Shown here: positions 19,577 to 30,273 of the stretch, one piece after another
Position numbering within the stretch: position 1 is the stretch's first letter
Layout of the letters: the number at the start of each line of letters is the position of its first letter
From: Bacillus sp. MYb209
GTDB taxonomy: Bacteria > Bacillota > Bacilli > Bacillales > Bacillaceae_G
Assembly (NCBI RefSeq): GCF_002975175.1
Contig: NZ_PCNZ01000006.1
Location: 62,001 to 126,000 of the forward strand
DNA length: 64,000 nucleotides
Direction of reading: 5' to 3'
Program-made: the position numbers and the translations under genes
Notes under the pieces: generated by a model
What the model was told of the DNA's origin: nothing
Seen by the model: only the letters and a program-made list of their open reading frames with translations
Database searches by the model: none

Positions 19577-21067
19577 TTACACGAATAGCTCTTCTAAAAT
19601 TTTCAGTTTATCTTCTGTATATTTCACGAAGCCATCGTTATATGATTTTGGATCTTTCGGATTCGCAAAGTGTGTAATTGCTCCTGTTTGTGGGTGAACA
19701 AATTTACTTGATGCCCCGCAACCAAGTCCGATAATCGATTGTACTTCTTCCATAATAACAATATTATAGATACTTTCTTGCGTCGGCATTGCATAACCAA
19801 CGTTTTCTAAGTTACCTAAAATATTTTTTTGACGATATAAATAGTATGGTACGTAATTATGGTTCTTCGTCCACTCTTCCGCCTCATGCATCATCGCAGT
19901 AATTTCTTCGCGACCAGCTACTTTATATTTACGTTTGTTTTGCGTCATTTCAGAAGCACGTTTAAATGATAACGTATGAACTGTTAACGATTCTGGCATT
20001 AACGTTTCTGTTTCATCTAACGTGTGCTTGAAAATGTCTAATCCTTCACCAGGAAGACCAATAATTAAATCCATGTTAATATTGTTCATTCCCATTTCAC
20101 GTGCTAAATGATACTTCTCAATCGTTTCTTCTACAGTGTGATGACGTCCAATTGCTTTTAGTGTTTCTTGATGGTATGACTGCGGATTAATACTAATACG
20201 GTCAATGTTCCATTTATTTAACACTTCTAGCTTTGCTGGTGTGATCGTATCTGGGCGACCTGCCTCAACTGTTACTTCACGTACATCTTTCACATCTGGG
20301 AATGCTTCGTACATCTCTTCATAAAGCATATCCATCTCTTCTGCTGTAATACTCGTCGGTGTACCGCCGCCGTAATAAATCGTCGTAACTGTAACACCTT
20401 TTTCTTTTAAAAACTTACCAATTTCACGAACTTCATAATGTAACCCGCCTAAGAACGAATCAACTGATCCTTGGCGTCCGTTAATTGCATAAGCCGGGAA
20501 CGTACAGTACGCACATTTTGTAGGACAAAACGGAATACCGATGTAAATACTTACTTCTTCTTTCAAACGGTATAAATCCGGAACAACCGCTAATTGGCAA
20601 TCAACAATACGCTGAAGAAGTTCAATTTTCTCTTCATGAATTAAATAACTTTCACGAAGTTCTTTATGCGCTTCTTCTTTTGACATACCATTTTGAAGCA
20701 GTTTGTGAAGAAGTTTCGTTGGGCGTACCCCAGTTAATATTCCCCAGCTCTGTTCAAGTCCAGTTAGCTGTTGAAGTACAGAAAGATATACGTAAGAAAC
20801 AACATGTTTCACTTGCTTCATACGTTCTTTTTCTTCTGTGAAAGCAGATAAATCTTTAGAGAATGTTTCTTCATATACATTTCCAGTCGCAACATCTGTT
20901 AAACGAGCCGATGCTGTCACATTACCTTCTATCTGTATATCAACGATAAGATTTGCTTCTTCTTTATCAAACCCTATCGTGCTCTCTTCAAAAAATAAAC
21001 CGCCAATATTTTGTAGCGGACGTAAAAAACGATCGTCTTGTAACGTTTTAATTGAAATTAACAACAT
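19577..21067 (-). CDS. hemZ: Oxygen-independent coproporphyrinogen dehydrogenase-like radical SAM protein HemZ
   Basis: About 496 residues. The radical SAM cluster motif is IPFCPTKCAYCTFPAY (CxxxCxxC near residue 180), followed by YYGGGTPTSI and a HemN-like C-terminal domain; the first 170 residues are the extra N-terminal domain characteristic of Bacillus HemZ, whose length (about 500) matches. It belongs to anaerobic haem synthesis, converting coproporphyrinogen III to protoporphyrinogen or a related step. Start: ATG at 21067 close behind AAAAGGTGAT; a GTG two codons upstream overlaps the ribosome site. Single gene. Confidence 0.88.
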   Translation of the reverse strand: MLLISIKTLQDDRFLRPLQNIGGLFFEESTIGFDKEEANLIVDIQIEGNVTASARLTDVATGNVYEETFSKDLSAFTEEKERMKQVKHVVSYVYLSVLQQLTGLEQSWGILTGVRPTKLLHKLLQNGMSKEEAHKELRESYLIHEEKIELLQRIVDCQLAVVPDLYRLKEEVSIYIGIPFCPTKCAYCTFPAYAINGRQGSVDSFLGGLHYEVREIGKFLKEKGVTVTTIYYGGGTPTSITAEEMDMLYEEMYEAFPDVKDVREVTVEAGRPDTITPAKLEVLNKWNIDRISINPQSYHQETLKAIGRHHTVEETIEKYHLAREMGMNNINMDLIIGLPGEGLDIFKHTLDETETLMPESLTVHTLSFKRASEMTQNKRKYKVAGREEITAMMHEAEEWTKNHNYVPYYLYRQKNILGNLENVGYAMPTQESIYNIVIMEEVQSIIGLGCGASSKFVHPQTGAITHFANPKDPKSYNDGFVKYTEDKLKILEELFV

Positions 21068-21207
21068 TATCACCTTTTCATTTGCAAACTCTCTTTAGTT
21101 TACTTGAAGGGCGTTTGCAGGTCAATACAGAAGGTTTTACCTTATTTTTTATATCCTATTTACAACTCGCTGAATATTGATTTTTCACGTATTGAAGCTT
21201 AAACAAG

Positions 21208-21240
21208 AAAAAAACGTAGCGAAAACGCTACGTTTTTTCT
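21208..21240 (-). terminator. Terminator of the HAD phosphatase gene
   Basis: AAAAACGTAGCG and its complement around AAAA, with T run, just beyond the stop at 21245. Confidence 0.88.
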
Positions 21241-21244
21241 TTCT

Positions 21245-22114
21245 TCATTTCCGCAAATGCTTATGATTTTTCAAAAACGGAAGCGGGAATTGCTTACGGA
21301 AGTGTTCTTTAATCATATACTCTACGCCGTTCTCAGTATTAGAACGTGTAATCCAGTCTGCGGCTTGCTTTAATTCTACAGGCGCGTTCCCCATTGCTAC
21401 CCCAAGCCCAACATTTTCAATTACATCTAAGTCTTCTGTGCTATCTCCAATCGCAACCATTTCACTAAGGTTAATATTTAAATGCTCCCCAAGTAATTGT
21501 AAACCACGTAGTTTTGATACATTTTGAGGGAGAATTTCTATACGTCTCTCATCACACTCGACGTACTCTACATCTTGAAATGCCTTTCTTAACGTATTCA
21601 TCCCTCTTTCTTTTTCACCTTTCGTATGAAAAACGATATCAATTTTTGGTGCACCTACTGGATGATCACGCAGTGCATCCCCTAGCGAATCTACAAATTG
21701 AACCGGATAAAATAATGGATCTGCGCTTGATAATACAGTACGCGCAATTAAGTTTGGTGTATTTCTCTCACGATTCCCAATTGAATATCGTTCATGAGAA
21801 ATGCGAACATTACAATCAAAATGCTCTAACACTTGCACGATATTAAAGGTTTTCTCTTCAGATAATCTCCTTTGAACGAACGGCTTATCTAACGTTGCTG
21901 AAATGAAAGCACCACCGTGTGTAACTAATATAGAATCTAATTTTAACGCCTTCGCTATTTTATGAGCAGATTGAAAATTACGATTCGTAAATAATGTAAC
22001 GTATACATCTTTTCTTTTCACAAAGTCAATTGTCTCCCGTAACCCTTTGGCAATTTTTCCGTTGTTGTATAGTAGCGTCCCATCTATATTAAGAGCTAGT
22101 AAGCGATAAATCAT
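21245..22114 (-). CDS. Cof-type HAD superfamily phosphatase
   Basis: A 289-residue Cof/type IIB haloacid dehalogenase phosphatase. Motif I is LLALNIDGTLL (one Asp replaced by Asn in the usual DxDGT, so NIDGT), motif II VTLFTNRN, and motif III/IV VAIGDSTEDLDVIENVGLGVAMGNA near the C-terminus. The first Asp of motif I is normally the phosphate-accepting nucleophile, and here it reads Asn, so activity may be altered or absent. Start ATG at 22114 behind GAGGGGGAG; the open frame extends 61 codons upstream but without a ribosome site and overlapping the divergent glycosylase. Confidence 0.85.
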   Translation of the reverse strand: MIYRLLALNIDGTLLYNNGKIAKGLRETIDFVKRKDVYVTLFTNRNFQSAHKIAKALKLDSILVTHGGAFISATLDKPFVQRRLSEEKTFNIVQVLEHFDCNVRISHERYSIGNRERNTPNLIARTVLSSADPLFYPVQFVDSLGDALRDHPVGAPKIDIVFHTKGEKERGMNTLRKAFQDVEYVECDERRIEILPQNVSKLRGLQLLGEHLNINLSEMVAIGDSTEDLDVIENVGLGVAMGNAPVELKQAADWITRSNTENGVEYMIKEHFRKQFPLPFLKNHKHLRK

Positions 22115-22248
22115 GTCGCACTCCCCCTCTTCGCTGTTGTACTCTATCCATAATTTATGAAATAAATGTAGTAAATAGAACGAGTTAGAATTACTACTCA
22201 AAATTTGGTTTACTATATACATATACGACTGGCAAAGGAGATAGTACA

Positions 22249-22863
22249 ATGCAGGCACCACCTTCTTTTTATGAAGGCGATACTTTAGAGGTCGCAAAGA
22301 AGTTACTCGGACATAAACTCGTTCATATTGTAGACGACATAAAGCGAAGCGGAATTATTGTAGAAGTAGAAGCATACAAAGGTCCAGATGATAAGGCCGC
22401 TCATAGTTACGGAGGCAGACGGACTAATCGAACAGAAGTAATGTTCGGCGCACCAGGACATGCTTACGTATATTTAATTTACGGTATGTATCATTGCTTT
22501 AACGTAATTACAGCACCAATCGGCACCCCGCAAGGAGTTCTTATTCGTGCTCTTGAACCTGTAGACGGAATCGAAGACATGACACTAGCGCGCTACAACA
22601 AAACCGACATTACGAAAACTCAGTATAAAAACTTAACAAATGGCCCTGGAAAACTATGCCGCGCACTCGGAATCACTTTAGAAGAGCGCGGAGTATCACT
22701 TCAAAGCGATACGTTACATATTGAATTAGTTCCTGAAGAAGGCCATTTATCATCCGCACATAACATAATAGCTGGTCCTCGTATTAATATTGATTATGCA
22801 GAAGAAGCTGTGCATTATCCGTGGCGGTTTTATTATGAGGGGCATCCGTTTGTTTCAAAGTAA
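22249..22863 (+). CDS. aag: 3-methyladenine DNA glycosylase, AAG/MPG family
   Basis: A 204-residue monofunctional alkyladenine glycosylase. The active-site region [21 protein letters not shown] supplies the catalytic Glu; [29 protein letters not shown] and [12 protein letters not shown] are family blocks. It removes alkylated purines and hypoxanthine for base-excision repair. Start behind AAAGGAGATAGTACA. Divergent from the HAD phosphatase; the small gene at 22888 follows on the same strand. Confidence 0.93.
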   Translation: MQAPPSFYEGDTLEVAKKLLGHKLVHIVDDIKRSGIIVEVEAYKGPDDKAAHSYGGRRTNRTEVMFGAPGHAYVYLIYGMYHCFNVITAPIGTPQGVLIRALEPVDGIEDMTLARYNKTDITKTQYKNLTNGPGKLCRALGITLEERGVSLQSDTLHIELVPEEGHLSSAHNIIAGPRINIDYAEEAVHYPWRFYYEGHPFVSK

Positions 22864-22887
22864 TAAGCATATACAAAGGGAGAGACT

Positions 22888-23241
22888 ATGAGAGGCAAAC
22901 CTGAATTAAAAATAAAAGCAGAAAAATTATATAAAACTAAGAAAAACCCTAAAGGAATGTTTGTGGCGAGAATACTACAAGTTCCGAAAGAAGATAAGTT
23001 AGACTTTGTTCTTATTGTGCAAAACAGAAAAACGAAAAAAATTACTTATAAAAAAGTTTCAGTCACAACAGATAACGACTACTATTCTTTCCGACTCGCT
23101 CGCGGGAATATTGAATGGTCATCCTTATATACTCTTACAGTGTGGGATGGGCTTGGGCATCAATTGGTAGAAGTATCAGCCGTAACAGGTAAAGAAAATT
23201 ATTTCATTTCTGATGAGCATTGTTCAGCATATCGGAAGTAA
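22888..23241 (+). CDS. Small hypothetical basic protein
   Basis: A 117-residue basic, soluble protein (lysine-rich first 50 residues), with no signal or membrane segment. I do not recognise the family. It starts 24 bases after the glycosylase stop behind AAAGGGAGAGACT, so it is probably co-transcribed with it, and ends at a bidirectional terminator. Confidence 0.75.
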   Translation: MRGKPELKIKAEKLYKTKKNPKGMFVARILQVPKEDKLDFVLIVQNRKTKKITYKKVSVTTDNDYYSFRLARGNIEWSSLYTLTVWDGLGHQLVEVSAVTGKENYFISDEHCSAYRK

Positions 23242-23250
23242 TCCAAAAAT

Positions 23251-23280
23251 AAAAGAGAAGCCAAATCGGCTTCTCTTTTT
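23251..23280. terminator. Bidirectional terminator
   Basis: AAAAGAGAAGCC and its complement around AAATC, between the small hypothetical gene and converging alsD. Confidence 0.9.
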
Positions 23281-24052
23281 ACTCCGCGCCTTCCGCGGTC
23301 GCAATATCATTCTCTAAGTTTTCTCTCGATAATTCCGCCGCCATAAAATCAGCTGTTTCCGGAAGTGCTAAATGCATATGCGCTTTTTGACAAATTTGGA
23401 TCGCACAGTTTTCTACAACATAATCGAAAACATGTCCGCCCCCGCTTCTTTCATCATCAATATAATGTAAGTGAAACCCCGCTACACCGATACCTTGTGC
23501 GTAATCTGGTGTCCAAAATCCAGCCAACGTACCTTCTGTATTTTCAAATGAAAAGATCGGTTGTGATTTCGTCACTTCAACGAGCGGTGTATATGGTTTT
23601 TCTTGTCTTGGAACTGTTCTCGTTCTTACTTCACGGAACGTACCGTCCATTCGAATCGCATAAAATAAGTTTTTACTTGGCATCAATTCATGTAGTAACG
23701 CTTCAACTTCTTCACGATTCATCGGACGCTCTACCCGATAACTCATTTCTTTTTCAAAAAACGTTACAGTCGCAAACGGTGTTGTTTCTTCCGGTTCTAC
23801 TTTTTCTGCGGAGCCGTCTGAACGTAAATGGTAAAATTCGTTATCAAACGCAATCATTTCACCATCTAATTGATCAAATGTGCCGATGCCGAAATCACCA
23901 CGTTCTTTCAATTCTTCAAAATTAATAACACCATCATATATACCATCTAATAACGCAAGCATTGTTGAAGTTTGATATACTTCATTATTCGTTTTCGTTC
24001 TTTTTGCATCAATATCAATTACTTGTGCAACACTCATCTCACTCACGCCCAT
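23279..24052 (-). CDS. alsD: Alpha-acetolactate decarboxylase
   Basis: A 257-residue acetolactate decarboxylase, which converts alpha-acetolactate to acetoin. The zinc ligands are seen in GFHLHYIDDERSGGGHVFDY (H-x-H and a third His), after FWTPDYAQGIGVAG. Two possible starts: ATG 24052, one base after the alsS stop, or ATG 24037 at MSVAQ; neither has a strong ribosome site, which suggests coupling to alsS translation. Forms the acetoin operon with alsS, used to divert pyruvate from acid formation. Confidence 0.94.
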   Translation of the reverse strand: MGVSEMSVAQVIDIDAKRTKTNNEVYQTSTMLALLDGIYDGVINFEELKERGDFGIGTFDQLDGEMIAFDNEFYHLRSDGSAEKVEPEETTPFATVTFFEKEMSYRVERPMNREEVEALLHELMPSKNLFYAIRMDGTFREVRTRTVPRQEKPYTPLVEVTKSQPIFSFENTEGTLAGFWTPDYAQGIGVAGFHLHYIDDERSGGGHVFDYVVENCAIQICQKAHMHLALPETADFMAAELSRENLENDIATAEGAE

Positions 24053-24053
24053 C

Positions 24054-25751
24054 TTAATTTAATTGATTTGGTAATAGTTTTTCACTTAACTTAATGTTGT
24101 CACGGTAATCGATTGGAATATCAACAATGACAGGGCCTTCTGCTTCTAACGCTTCTCTCAATACACCTTCTAATTCGTCTGGTGTATTGACACGAAGACC
24201 TATTGCACCGAAACTTTCTGCATATTTCACAAGATCAACATCGCCAAATTCTGTAGCTGATGTTCTACCGTATTTCATCATTTGTTGGAATGCAACCATA
24301 TCATACGTACCGTCTCTCCATACAAGATGTACAATCGGTGCATTTAAACGTACCGCTGTTTCTAACTCCATCGCTGAGAATAAGAAACCACCGTCACCTG
24401 ATACGGAAACTACTTTTTTACCTGGTTCTACTAAAGTAGCAGCAATTGCCCAAGGAAGTGCGACACCTAATGTTTGCATACCGTTACTAAATAATAGTCT
24501 ACGTGGTTCATAAGAACGGAAACATCTTGCCATCCAAATGTAATGGGAACCGATGTCACACGTAACAGTTGTATCGTCATCAATTAAAGAGCGAAGTGTA
24601 CGAATAACTTGAAGTGGATGCGTAACACCTTCTGACGCACGGTTTGGAACTTCTGCTTGTTCTGATAATTTCATGCGTAATCGTTCTAAAACTGCTTCTG
24701 ATTTCGTATTTAATACAAGTTTCGGTAATCTCTCTGCGATACTATTTACAGTTAAGGCAATATCGCCAATTAATTCACGCTCTGGTTGATAATCATGGTC
24801 GATATCTGCTTGATGGTCATCAAGATGAATAATCGTTCTGTCTCCAAGTTTATTCCAGAATTTCGGATCATACTCAATTGGATCATAACCGATAGAAATA
24901 ACAAGATCCGCTTCTTCTAGTAAAATATCACCTGGTTGGTTACGGAATAATCCAACGCGGCCGAAGAAATGATCTTCTAACTCACGTGAAATCGCACCAG
25001 CTGCTTGATATGTTTCAACGACAGGAAGTTCTGTATCCGCAATTAATTCGCGAACGGCTTTCGTCACTTCATTTGTGCTCGCTCTCATACCGAGTAAAAT
25101 AACTGGTAATTTCGCTGATTTTATTTTTTCTACTACATATGTAATTTCATGTGTGGGAGCGATTCCAAGCTGTGGCTTAGAAAGCGCACCGATAGACTCT
25201 ACAGTCGTTTCCGCCGTCATAACGTCTTGCGGAAGGCTTACTAAAGTTGCTCCTGGATTTGTGGAAGTAGCACTTCGAAATGCATTACTTAATGCTTCTG
25301 GCACATTATCTGGATGCTCTACTTCTACGCTATATTTTGTGATTGGTTCGAATAGTGCTGCATTATCCATAGATTGATGCGTACGTTTTAAGCGATCAGT
25401 ACGCGGAACTGCACCAGCTAAAGCAACAACGGGATCACTCTCCGCATTCGCAGTAACAAGACCTGTCGCTAAATTTGATGTCCCTGGTCCTGAAGTTACA
25501 AGACATACGCCTGGTTTCCCTGTTAATCTACCAATAGCAGCTGCCATAAATGCTGCGTTTTGTTCATGACGACAAACAATTAACTCTGGTCCTCTTTCTT
25601 GCAGTACATCAAATACAGAGTCAATCTTCGCTCCTGGAATACCGAAAACATGTGTAACACCTTGTTTAATTAAACAATCAACAACAAGATCTGCTCCTTT
25701 TGTTTTTGTTTTCACGTCGTTTGCTTTTACATCTGTACTCAAACTAATCAT
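24054..25751 (-). CDS. alsS: Catabolic alpha-acetolactate synthase
   Basis: A 565-residue thiamine-diphosphate enzyme joining two pyruvates into alpha-acetolactate. N-terminal domain [16 protein letters not shown] with catalytic Glu in [11 protein letters not shown]; central domain around 195-330; C-terminal TPP domain with [16 protein letters not shown] near residue 450. The catabolic type is supported by the adjacent alsD one base away and absence of a regulatory subunit gene. An inverted repeat lies 38 bases upstream of the start. No alsR gene is in the window. Confidence 0.95.
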   Translation of the reverse strand: MISLSTDVKANDVKTKTKGADLVVDCLIKQGVTHVFGIPGAKIDSVFDVLQERGPELIVCRHEQNAAFMAAAIGRLTGKPGVCLVTSGPGTSNLATGLVTANAESDPVVALAGAVPRTDRLKRTHQSMDNAALFEPITKYSVEVEHPDNVPEALSNAFRSATSTNPGATLVSLPQDVMTAETTVESIGALSKPQLGIAPTHEITYVVEKIKSAKLPVILLGMRASTNEVTKAVRELIADTELPVVETYQAAGAISRELEDHFFGRVGLFRNQPGDILLEEADLVISIGYDPIEYDPKFWNKLGDRTIIHLDDHQADIDHDYQPERELIGDIALTVNSIAERLPKLVLNTKSEAVLERLRMKLSEQAEVPNRASEGVTHPLQVIRTLRSLIDDDTTVTCDIGSHYIWMARCFRSYEPRRLLFSNGMQTLGVALPWAIAATLVEPGKKVVSVSGDGGFLFSAMELETAVRLNAPIVHLVWRDGTYDMVAFQQMMKYGRTSATEFGDVDLVKYAESFGAIGLRVNTPDELEGVLREALEAEGPVIVDIPIDYRDNIKLSEKLLPNQLN

Positions 25752-25788
25752 TCCTTTGTTTCATAATGTGTGTAATAAAGATTTTAAC

Positions 25789-25814
25789 TTCACCTAGTTA
25801 ATTAATGTGGTGAA
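25789..25814 (-). promoter_or_regulatory. Inverted repeat upstream of alsSD
   Basis: TTCACC and GGTGAA spaced by 14 AT-rich bases, located 38-63 bases before the alsS start. Candidate operator; the motif does not match Rex or cre consensus, and the cognate regulator is unknown. Confidence 0.4.
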
Positions 25815-25915
25815 TTATTATTTATTATTATAGTACAAATGCATTATTTTTCCAACGATATGAATTTGACAGTATTTTGACAAACAAAAGGAAAACCCTT
25901 ACATTTTTCTACAAT

Positions 25916-25950
25916 AAAAAAGACGCCCCGATATTCCAGGAGCGTCTTCT
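25916..25950 (-). terminator. Terminator of yheA
   Basis: AAGACGC...GCGTCTT stem with an internal mismatch region, T-rich on its minus-strand 3' side. Confidence 0.8.
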
Positions 25951-25954
25951 CTCA

Positions 25955-26311
25955 TTAAGCTTGTTGTTGCGCGCTATATAATTCTTCAAGTGGCTGCATA
26001 ATGATTTTGTTAACGTCAGTGATAACGATGTTTAAACGTTGCTCAGTTTCCATTAACTTTGTGATTTTAGCATCTTGTTGAATGCGAGATACAACTTCTT
26101 GTGCTTTTTGGTTGTCTTCTTCAGTGATTTCTTGGCCTTGCATCATTTTTTGTTGTAAACCAAGTTGCATCGTGCGGAACTCTTCGAATAAGTTCTTTGA
26201 CTCTGCATCTCCTTGTACTGCTGCGTAGCTTGCTTTTAATGTTTGGAAATCTTCGTTTTCAGCGATTGCTTTTTGTAACTCATATGCAACATCATGAATG
26301 TTTTTTGTCAT
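25955..26311 (-). CDS. yheA: YlbF/YmcA-related protein YheA (UPF0342)
   Basis: A 118-residue all-alpha protein ([17 protein letters not shown], then two long helices, QQ-rich tail). It matches the YheA member of the YlbF/YmcA-like fold in size and N-terminus; relatives form complexes controlling sporulation and competence, but YheA itself has no settled role. Start ATG at 26311 behind AAAGGAGG; the longer open frame lacks a better site. Adjacent to yheB as in B. subtilis. Confidence 0.88.
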   Translation of the reverse strand: MTKNIHDVAYELQKAIAENEDFQTLKASYAAVQGDAESKNLFEEFRTMQLGLQQKMMQGQEITEEDNQKAQEVVSRIQQDAKITKLMETEQRLNIVITDVNKIIMQPLEELYSAQQQA

Positions 26312-26453
26312 TTTATTTTCCTCCTTTAGAAGGCTAGCGCTTTTCATGCGCACTGCCTTTTAAGTGCATTTACATCGGCACCTCTTCTTACCATATCAAA
26401 CTATGCAAGAGATGTGAAGAATTTTCACTTTTATTTCTATGTACCCATCTTTA

Positions 26454-27590
26454 TTACTTAAGGAACAAGAGCAACAATCCTTGAATAAACCCAATCGTTC
26501 CTCCTAATAATGCCCCTAAATATGTAATCATTTTTAACTCGTTTTTTGTGATGGATAATACGAGATTTTCGAGTCTCTCTGTTGAAAATGTAGATACTTC
26601 TTGCTGGACAATTTCTGCAAGGTGTAAATTTTTCAATACACTCTCCACGTTTTCTGTCCCCCACTTCAAACCTTTCTCTACTGCGCTAGGGACCACTTTT
26701 CCAACTATTGTTTCTCGAACTGGCTCACATACTTGCTGAACAGATTGATTTAAAAATCTGTTCACTGTTTCCTCTACTTGAACCGCTGACAATATGGAGC
26801 TTACAATCACTTCTTTCTCTACAAACGTTTCTAATTCTTGTACGTCTCTTCCTTTTAACTTTTCCCACTCTTTTTGCAGTACATCAGTTAAAAGCCGCTC
26901 TGTTCCATCTTGTCCTAAAAACTTAATCACTTCCGGCTGCACACGATCCACTAAACTTACATTCCCTAAAAACATACCGACTAAATTAAGCATCGTTCCG
27001 CGAGAAGCAAAGAAGTCATCAATCATTTTTGAAAGGCGTGCCTTTCCTTCTTCACTTTCAAAAAAGCTAATTCCTCTTTTCAAAATAAAAGATGCTACAT
27101 TCGGAATCGCATTCTCTACTTTTTCATGAACAGAATGAGGTAAAGCCTGTTCCCATGTATATGTATAGTACTCTGCTAAAAATGCATGAATTTTTTCTGT
27201 AATAACATGTTCGATTTTTTGAGTCGCCTCTTCTTCTACATGTTCTAAATTCCATTTTTCTAACATATCCCGTAACGACTGTTCATTTGTAATTACTTTA
27301 TCAACTTCCACTTGTGCCCAGCGAATTAAACTTTTTTGAAACTCTTCATTTGTTAATTTCTTTCCGATTCCTTCTGGTGTTAACAAATGTTCTACAACCA
27401 TTTTCCCTAATTGAACAGCAAGCTCATCGCGGCGCTTCGGAATTAACCCTGGCGTAAATGGAACTTGAAACTTCCCAATATAAATAGAACGATGAGGACG
27501 AAATAACATTTTTATTGCTAAATGATTCGTGTACCCTCCAATAATCGCCCCGAGTCCTGTCGTTGTTAACATATTTAACCATATATTCAT
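26454..27590 (-). CDS. yheB: DUF445 family membrane protein YheB (UPF0754)
   Basis: A 378-residue DUF445 protein. N-terminal segment with [20 protein letters not shown] and [17 protein letters not shown] is diagnostic; a long helical middle follows, and a C-terminal hydrophobic hairpin ([20 protein letters not shown]) ends the protein. Function unknown. ATG at 27590 is preferred to the TTG three codons upstream because AAAGG is 9 bases before it. Divergent from yheC. Confidence 0.9.
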   Translation of the reverse strand: MNIWLNMLTTTGLGAIIGGYTNHLAIKMLFRPHRSIYIGKFQVPFTPGLIPKRRDELAVQLGKMVVEHLLTPEGIGKKLTNEEFQKSLIRWAQVEVDKVITNEQSLRDMLEKWNLEHVEEEATQKIEHVITEKIHAFLAEYYTYTWEQALPHSVHEKVENAIPNVASFILKRGISFFESEEGKARLSKMIDDFFASRGTMLNLVGMFLGNVSLVDRVQPEVIKFLGQDGTERLLTDVLQKEWEKLKGRDVQELETFVEKEVIVSSILSAVQVEETVNRFLNQSVQQVCEPVRETIVGKVVPSAVEKGLKWGTENVESVLKNLHLAEIVQQEVSTFSTERLENLVLSITKNELKMITYLGALLGGTIGFIQGLLLLFLK

Positions 27591-27724
27591 CACAATCAAC
27601 CTTTCACTTCTCCAAAACTATAGCATATCATCATACGGACAAAAGTATAATGGTATAAAAACGTATTTGCAATATATAGCTTCGCCTATTATGCAAACAT
27701 CTTGTTAATAAAGGAGTGATTTCG

Positions 27725-28777
27725 TTGGTTCTTGGTCTTTTAACTTCTCAACTCCATCACGAGCAAACGTATTACACCGAAATCGCCAAGCGCGCTCGTC
27801 TCTATCATAACGTCGTCGCCCAATTCACACCGTTTAGCATTGATTCAAAGACAGATCTTGTTTCCGGTCTTATTTACGATACAGATACAGGAAATTGGAT
27901 AAATCAAACCTTTCCCATTCCTTCATATATATATGATCGTTGTCATTTCAAAGAGGATGAGGAATTCCAACAAGCAAATGCGATTATTCATTCATTACAC
28001 AAACGTTCTTCCACTACTTTTTTAAACAACACACTTATTAATCCAAGCGATTTGCACAATCTTTTTCTTACTAATAAACGTCTTTCTCCTTACGTACCAA
28101 AAATAAAAAAAGGAACAGTACAAGGAATTTTTAAATTACTACTAGAAACAAGAGATATTATTATAAGACCAATCAATATACATTCCAATGAAAATTTATA
28201 TCGGGCCACTTACAAAAATAAAACATTTCATATCGATACAGTAAATGAACAGCAGCATACTTCTACTCAATTCAAACGAACAGATGAATTTATATCATGG
28301 TGCAAATCGAACGTACACTCATCCCGTTATATGATTCATCCAATGTTACAACCTCCAAATCAACTATCATATCCGATTCATATTCGAACCATTATGCAAA
28401 AAAATAAAGAACAGACTTGGAACGTTCTCGGTCAATTTATACAAAAATCTTCATTCCCAGCACAATTTTTACTTTCAGCAACAGAACGTTCTAAGTTACA
28501 TCCGTTTTCTAAAATTAAATATTTACTTTCTCCAACTGGCGTTCAATTATTGAAAGATGCTTTACATGATGTTGTAAGTGAAGTGTTTAAAACGCTCGAT
28601 CAGTCCTATTCGTCATTATTTGAATTAGAGCTTTCTACCATTATGGATCAAAAAGGTGCCATTTGGCTTATGTACGTCAATACGATGCCGTCTTACGAAG
28701 TTTATACTAGGTACAACGACGAACTGGCTGAACAAATTTTTCATGGTCCATTAAAGTTTAGCCGATTTACACCATAA
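27725..28777 (+). CDS. yheC: Endospore coat-associated protein YheC
   Basis: About 350 residues, YheC/YheD family with an ATP-grasp-like C-terminal fold. Seen: PSYIYDRCHFK near residue 60, PYVPKIKKGTVQGIFKLLL near 120, RDIIIRPINIHSN near 140, and the SSLFELELSTIMDQKGAIWL block near 300. Start is probably the unusual TTG at 27725, 8 bases after AAAGGAG; the GTG at 27716 lies inside the ribosome site. Followed 20 bases later by yheD, so an operon. Known only as spore-associated; enzymatic role unknown. Confidence 0.85.
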   Translation: MVLGLLTSQLHHEQTYYTEIAKRARLYHNVVAQFTPFSIDSKTDLVSGLIYDTDTGNWINQTFPIPSYIYDRCHFKEDEEFQQANAIIHSLHKRSSTTFLNNTLINPSDLHNLFLTNKRLSPYVPKIKKGTVQGIFKLLLETRDIIIRPINIHSNENLYRATYKNKTFHIDTVNEQQHTSTQFKRTDEFISWCKSNVHSSRYMIHPMLQPPNQLSYPIHIRTIMQKNKEQTWNVLGQFIQKSSFPAQFLLSATERSKLHPFSKIKYLLSPTGVQLLKDALHDVVSEVFKTLDQSYSSLFELELSTIMDQKGAIWLMYVNTMPSYEVYTRYNDELAEQIFHGPLKFSRFTP

Positions 28778-28796
28778 CGAAAGGAGGAAACCCCCG

Positions 28797-30257
28797 TTGA
28801 AAGAGCACATATATACATTAAGTATTTCAGATGAGAATCCAAATAGTATTACTTTACCTTACGTTTTTTCTATTACACCACCAATTACATCCCTTTCCTT
28901 TGGCTTACGTTATATTACATGCGAGAATATTAAAATTCATTATTCATTCACTCGAGAAATCATTATTGGAGAACAAATTGCAACTAAACTTTTACTACCA
29001 CATTCAGCAACAATCCATGCCTTCATACAAAATCAAACAATTGTTTTCGGTCCATTAATCGGGATTTTCACAACTGGCTTTAACGATGATTCTAATTCTC
29101 CTTTAGGAAATCGTTCTACTTCTCTCAGTGAGTTACTAACACCACCATTCACATTGCAGCCATTTGTATTTGTCTTTGGCATTCAACATATAAACTGGGA
29201 AGGGGAAACCATTGAAGGGTACTTCTTTCAAGAAAGCAAATGGGTAAAAAACAAAGTCCCTTTACCAAATGTCATTTACGACCGTTTACCAAATCGGCAA
29301 GCAGAAAATTACAAACCTATCGTAAGAGCAAAGAAAAGATTAGAAAGCGACTATGCGATTCCGTGGTTTAATCCAGGGTTTTTTAACAAATGGGAAGTGC
29401 ATCAACTTTTAATGAAAGAAGATTCGATTAAACAATTCTTACCAAAAACAGAGGCATTTCAGCATTTTGAACAAGTAGAACGACTTCTTGGTACGTATAA
29501 GTATATTTATATGAAACCAATACACGGTAGCTTCGGGAGAAATATTCATCAAATACTCTATTCTCAAACTGATAATCGTTACTATTGTCGTTATCGTGAA
29601 AATGAACAAAATAAACTAAGAAAGTATCAATCATTAGAAGCACTTCTTAACCATGTGTTAAGAGGACATGATTTAAAAAAGTTTATCGTACAACAAGGTA
29701 TCTCACTGCTCCGCTTCGAAGGGCAACCCGTCGATTTTCGCATTCATACAAATAAAAACCATTTTGGTAATTGGGTAGTCAGTGCAATCGTCGCAAAAAT
29801 CGCCGGCAAAGGTAGCTTAACAACTCATGTAAATAGCGGTGGTGATACGAAATTACTTCAGGAACTGTTTCCTGATTCAACAAAGCAAGTTCAAATTGAA
29901 AATAAACTAAAACAAACAGCCTTACAAATCAGTTATGCACTCGACCAACAAGTAACCGGGAATATTGGAGAAATTGGTTTTGACATTGGTTTAGACACCG
30001 CGGAAAATCCGTGGCTATTTGAAGCAAATTCTAAACCGGGGCGAACTGTATTCCAAGATGAAAAGTTAAAAGAACAAAGTGAACTTACGCGCCAATTATT
30101 TTATGAATATGCCATCTATTTAACTGAACATTCTTTGTGCGGTCCGAAAGAAAAAACATCTCAAATACAATCAGATCCTGCACCTGACAACGGAAATATC
30201 CCGTCCCCTATGATTAACTCACAAATACAAAAACAAAAACTTCCACCTCACTCATAA
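28797..30257 (+). CDS. yheD: Endospore coat-associated YheD, ATP-grasp fold
   Basis: A 486-residue YheC/YheD-family protein. Residues 95-130 give GPLIGIFTTGFNDD; the ATP-grasp part has YIYMKPIHGSFGRNIHQI near 240, DFRIHTNKNHFGNWVV near 310, and NIGEIGFDIGLD plus WLFEANSKPG near 400, typical nucleotide and Mg-binding strands. The last 45 residues are a proline/glutamine-rich tail. Start TTG at 28797 behind AAAGGAGGAAACCCCCG. Co-transcribed with yheC; terminator overlaps its stop. Confidence 0.87.
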   Translation: MKEHIYTLSISDENPNSITLPYVFSITPPITSLSFGLRYITCENIKIHYSFTREIIIGEQIATKLLLPHSATIHAFIQNQTIVFGPLIGIFTTGFNDDSNSPLGNRSTSLSELLTPPFTLQPFVFVFGIQHINWEGETIEGYFFQESKWVKNKVPLPNVIYDRLPNRQAENYKPIVRAKKRLESDYAIPWFNPGFFNKWEVHQLLMKEDSIKQFLPKTEAFQHFEQVERLLGTYKYIYMKPIHGSFGRNIHQILYSQTDNRYYCRYRENEQNKLRKYQSLEALLNHVLRGHDLKKFIVQQGISLLRFEGQPVDFRIHTNKNHFGNWVVSAIVAKIAGKGSLTTHVNSGGDTKLLQELFPDSTKQVQIENKLKQTALQISYALDQQVTGNIGEIGFDIGLDTAENPWLFEANSKPGRTVFQDEKLKEQSELTRQLFYEYAIYLTEHSLCGPKEKTSQIQSDPAPDNGNIPSPMINSQIQKQKLPPHS

Positions 30258-30270
30258 GGTGGAAGTTTTC
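30237..30270. terminator. Terminator overlapping the yheD stop
   Basis: AAACTTCCACCT and its complement around CACTCATA; its proximal arm codes for the final YheD residues. Confidence 0.85.
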
Positions 30271-30273
30271 TAT

